Shown here: piece by piece, positions 6,717 to 7,675 of the stretch
Layout: each line of letters opens with the position of its first letter
How positions within the stretch are numbered: the first letter of the stretch is position 1
From: Chloroflexi bacterium RIFCSPLOWO2_02_FULL_71_16
Lineage (GTDB): Bacteria; Chloroflexota; Limnocylindria; P2-11E
Assembly: GCA_001795345.1 (NCBI GenBank)
Contig: MGON01000066.1
Span: 1-7,675, forward strand
DNA: 7,675 bases
Reading direction: 5' to 3'
Program-made: the position numbers and the translations under genes
Notes under the pieces: generated by a model
Databases searched by the model: none
Told to the model about the DNA's origin: nothing
The model's input: only the letters and a program-made list of their open reading frames with translations

Positions 6717-6753
6717 CCGCCAAGTGGCACGCGCGTCAGCGCGTGTCTGGCGG
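6717..6753. terminator. Nested inverted repeat, possible terminator of the nadD-rsfS unit
   Basis: A two-tier hairpin with the same plan as the one at 4742-4792. The inner stem CACGCGC (6728-6734) and GCGCGTG (6739-6745) is a perfect 7-bp pair around GTCA. The outer arms CCGCCA (6717-6722) and TGGCGG (6748-6753) pair over 6 bp. No T-run follows on either strand. It lies about 75 bp past the rsfS stop and about 90 bp past the tRNA copy, so it could end either transcript. Confidence 0.5.
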
Positions 6754-6767
6754 AGGTTCCTCATAGC

Positions 6768-6811
6768 GAGCGGCCGCGCGCCGCGAGCCGCGTCGGGTAC
6801 CGCGGTGCGCC
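6768..6811. repeat. 44-bp dispersed direct repeat, copy 2
   Basis: Second copy of the element at 13-56, in the same orientation, 42 of 44 identical. It begins 17 bp past the stop codon of rsfS (minus strand), matching copy 1, which begins 33 bp past the DUF885 stop. Similarity ends abruptly at both edges: after GCGCC the flanks diverge completely. In this copy the 5-bp stem CCGCG/CGCGG is perfect. No protein-coding role is apparent here. Confidence 0.8.
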
Positions 6812-6828
6812 TGCCCATCTCGCTCCGC

Positions 6829-7227
6829 CTACTGCACCCGCAGCACGACGGGCGCGTCACCCCACAGGCGCTCCAGGCGGTAGAGCTCGCGCTCCTCCGG
6901 CACGAACGCGTGGACGATGACGTCGCCGAGGTCGATGAGCACCCAGCGCCCCGTGCCCATGCCCTCCACGCCGAACGGGCGGCGGCCCGCCTGGATCGAG
7001 CGCTCGATGATGCCCTCCGCGATCGCCTGCACCTGGCGCTCGCCGCGGCCGCTCAGGATCACGAAGAGGTCAGCGATCGTCGTGACCTCGGAGACGTTCA
7101 TCACGACGATGTCCTCGGCCTTCTTGTCGGAGGCCGCGTCGACGACGAGGTCGGCGAGCGCTCGGGGGCTCAGCTCGCCGGCGATGGGTCCTCCCGATAG
7201 AGCGCGTGCTCCTCGATGTACCGGCAC
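6829..7227 (-). CDS. rsfS: Ribosomal silencing factor RsfS (Iojap/YbeB family)
   Basis: RsfS binds ribosomal protein uL14 on the large subunit and blocks subunit joining when nutrients are short. The family pattern is complete: DKKAEDIVVMNV, then ADLFVILSGRGERQVQAIAEGI, VEGMGTGRWVLIDLGDVIVHAF and VPEERELYRLERLWGDAP near the C-terminus. With GTG 7227 the protein is 132 residues and overlaps the end of nadD by 58 bases in another frame. The first ~18 residues then look unlike the family and are a shadow of nadD. No other ATG, GTG or TTG occurs before the conserved part begins. A strong GGGAGGA (7189-7195) precedes an in-frame ATC at 7185, which would give a 118-residue protein of usual length, so the true start is uncertain. 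The tight link to nadD is common in bacteria. Confidence 0.95.
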   Translation of the reverse strand: MPVHRGARALSGGPIAGELSPRALADLVVDAASDKKAEDIVVMNVSEVTTIADLFVILSGRGERQVQAIAEGIIERSIQAGRRPFGVEGMGTGRWVLIDLGDVIVHAFVPEERELYRLERLWGDAPVVLRVQ

Positions 7228-7675
7228 ACAGGGTCGGGGACAAGGTACCGCAGCGAGCGTGCCCGGGCCGCCCGCGCGCGGAGCTCGCGCGCGCTGATGT
7301 CCATGAGCGGCACCTCGAGCGTCATCGCGCCGGGCGGTGCGGCTACGGCGGCTCCGGGCCGCCGCGCGACCACGAGGGTCGCCAATGCGCGGACTCGCTC
7401 CGGGTCCTTCCAGCGGTCGAGCTCCGCGCCCGCGTCGGCGCCGAGGATGAGGAACAGCCGTCCCTCGCCGGACAGGGCCTCGAGCGTATCGGCGGTGTAC
7501 GAGGGACCCTCGCGGTCGAGCTCGATCCGCGAGACCTCGAAGCGCGGCTCGTCCCGCGTGGCGAGACGGAGCATCTCGAGCCGTTGCTCCGGCCCCGCGA
7601 CGGGTTCGCGCGACTTCAGCGGGGACCGCCGCGCGGGCACGAACACCACGCGGTCGAGCGGAAGGGTCTCGAGGG
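7170..7675 (-). CDS. nadD: Nicotinate-nucleotide adenylyltransferase NadD (5' end beyond the window)
   Basis: NadD joins nicotinate mononucleotide and ATP to give deamido-NAD in the cytoplasm, a core step of NAD synthesis. The visible 168 codons carry family landmarks in order: LDRVVFVPARRSPLK near the start, EGPSYTADTLEAL, LILGADAGAELDRWKDPERV, VPLMDISARELRAR and the closing SLRYLVPDPVCRYIEEHALY. The frame stays open through the right edge, so the N-terminal ~25 residues with the nucleotide-binding G-x-F-D-P-x-H-x-G-H motif lie outside; the internal GTG at 7649 is not the true start. The ISSTxxR motif appears as ISARELR, a change in the second Ser/Thr that is tolerated in some members. The gene overlaps rsfS and is presumably co-transcribed with it. 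Confidence 0.95.
   Translation of the reverse strand, partial: LETLPLDRVVFVPARRSPLKSREPVAGPEQRLEMLRLATRDEPRFEVSRIELDREGPSYTADTLEALSGEGRLFLILGADAGAELDRWKDPERVRALATLVVARRPGAAVAAPPGAMTLEVPLMDISARELRARAARARSLRYLVPDPVCRYIEEHALYREDPSPAS

Noticed and set aside
6518..6730. Minus-strand ORF ending in GGFEPPTP
   Set aside because: Also antisense to the degenerate tRNA copy; same artefact in another frame.
6492..6860. Minus-strand ORF across both tRNA copies with a C-terminus containing GGIRTPDPL
   Set aside because: It is antisense to tRNA 3' ends. This peptide is a well-known false protein produced by reading tRNA genes backwards.

Overview
The window comes from a GC-rich bacterium: codon third positions are mostly G or C, and GTG starts are common. 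It carries ordinary chromosomal genes: a DUF885 metallopeptidase-like protein, a P. aeruginosa-type DNA ligase D, an aldehyde dehydrogenase, a tRNA-Ala, and the nadD-rsfS pair. There is no plasmid, phage, insertion sequence or CRISPR signal. The exact phylum cannot be read from the sequence. An uncultured soil or sediment lineage (Rokubacteria/Methylomirabilota-like or proteobacterial) is a guess.

Layout. Positions 1-93 hold the possible last 30 codons of a plus-strand gene cut by the left edge. Its TAG overlaps the stop of the minus-strand DUF885 gene (90-1745). DUF885 and the plus-strand ligD (1784-4195) diverge from a 38-bp gap. ligD is followed at once by a small alpha/beta hydrolase reading frame ending at 4740, which has no clear start codon. 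A 57-bp convergent gap holding a nested inverted repeat separates it from the aldehyde dehydrogenase (4798-6297, minus). Four bases upstream of that gene lies a 40-codon single-membrane-segment ORF (6302-6424). A 56-bp gap then leads to a plus-strand tRNA-Ala(CGC) with the G3:U70 identity pair, followed by a tandem, visibly degenerate copy of the same tRNA. Next come a second nested inverted repeat, a second copy of a 44-bp element also found at 13-56, and the minus-strand rsfS and nadD (nadD cut by the right edge).

How the genes work together. LigD is the repair ligase/polymerase of bacterial non-homologous end joining; its partner Ku is not in the window. NadD (NAD synthesis) and RsfS (ribosome silencing) are a widespread housekeeping pair with overlapping reading frames. 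The small membrane ORF and the aldehyde dehydrogenase look like one transcription unit. I see no convincing new multi-gene system. The observations most worth checking are the decayed tandem tRNA, the 44-bp element found twice just past the 3' ends of minus-strand genes, the two nested hairpins, and two overlapping genes (hydrolase, rsfS) without a normal start signal.
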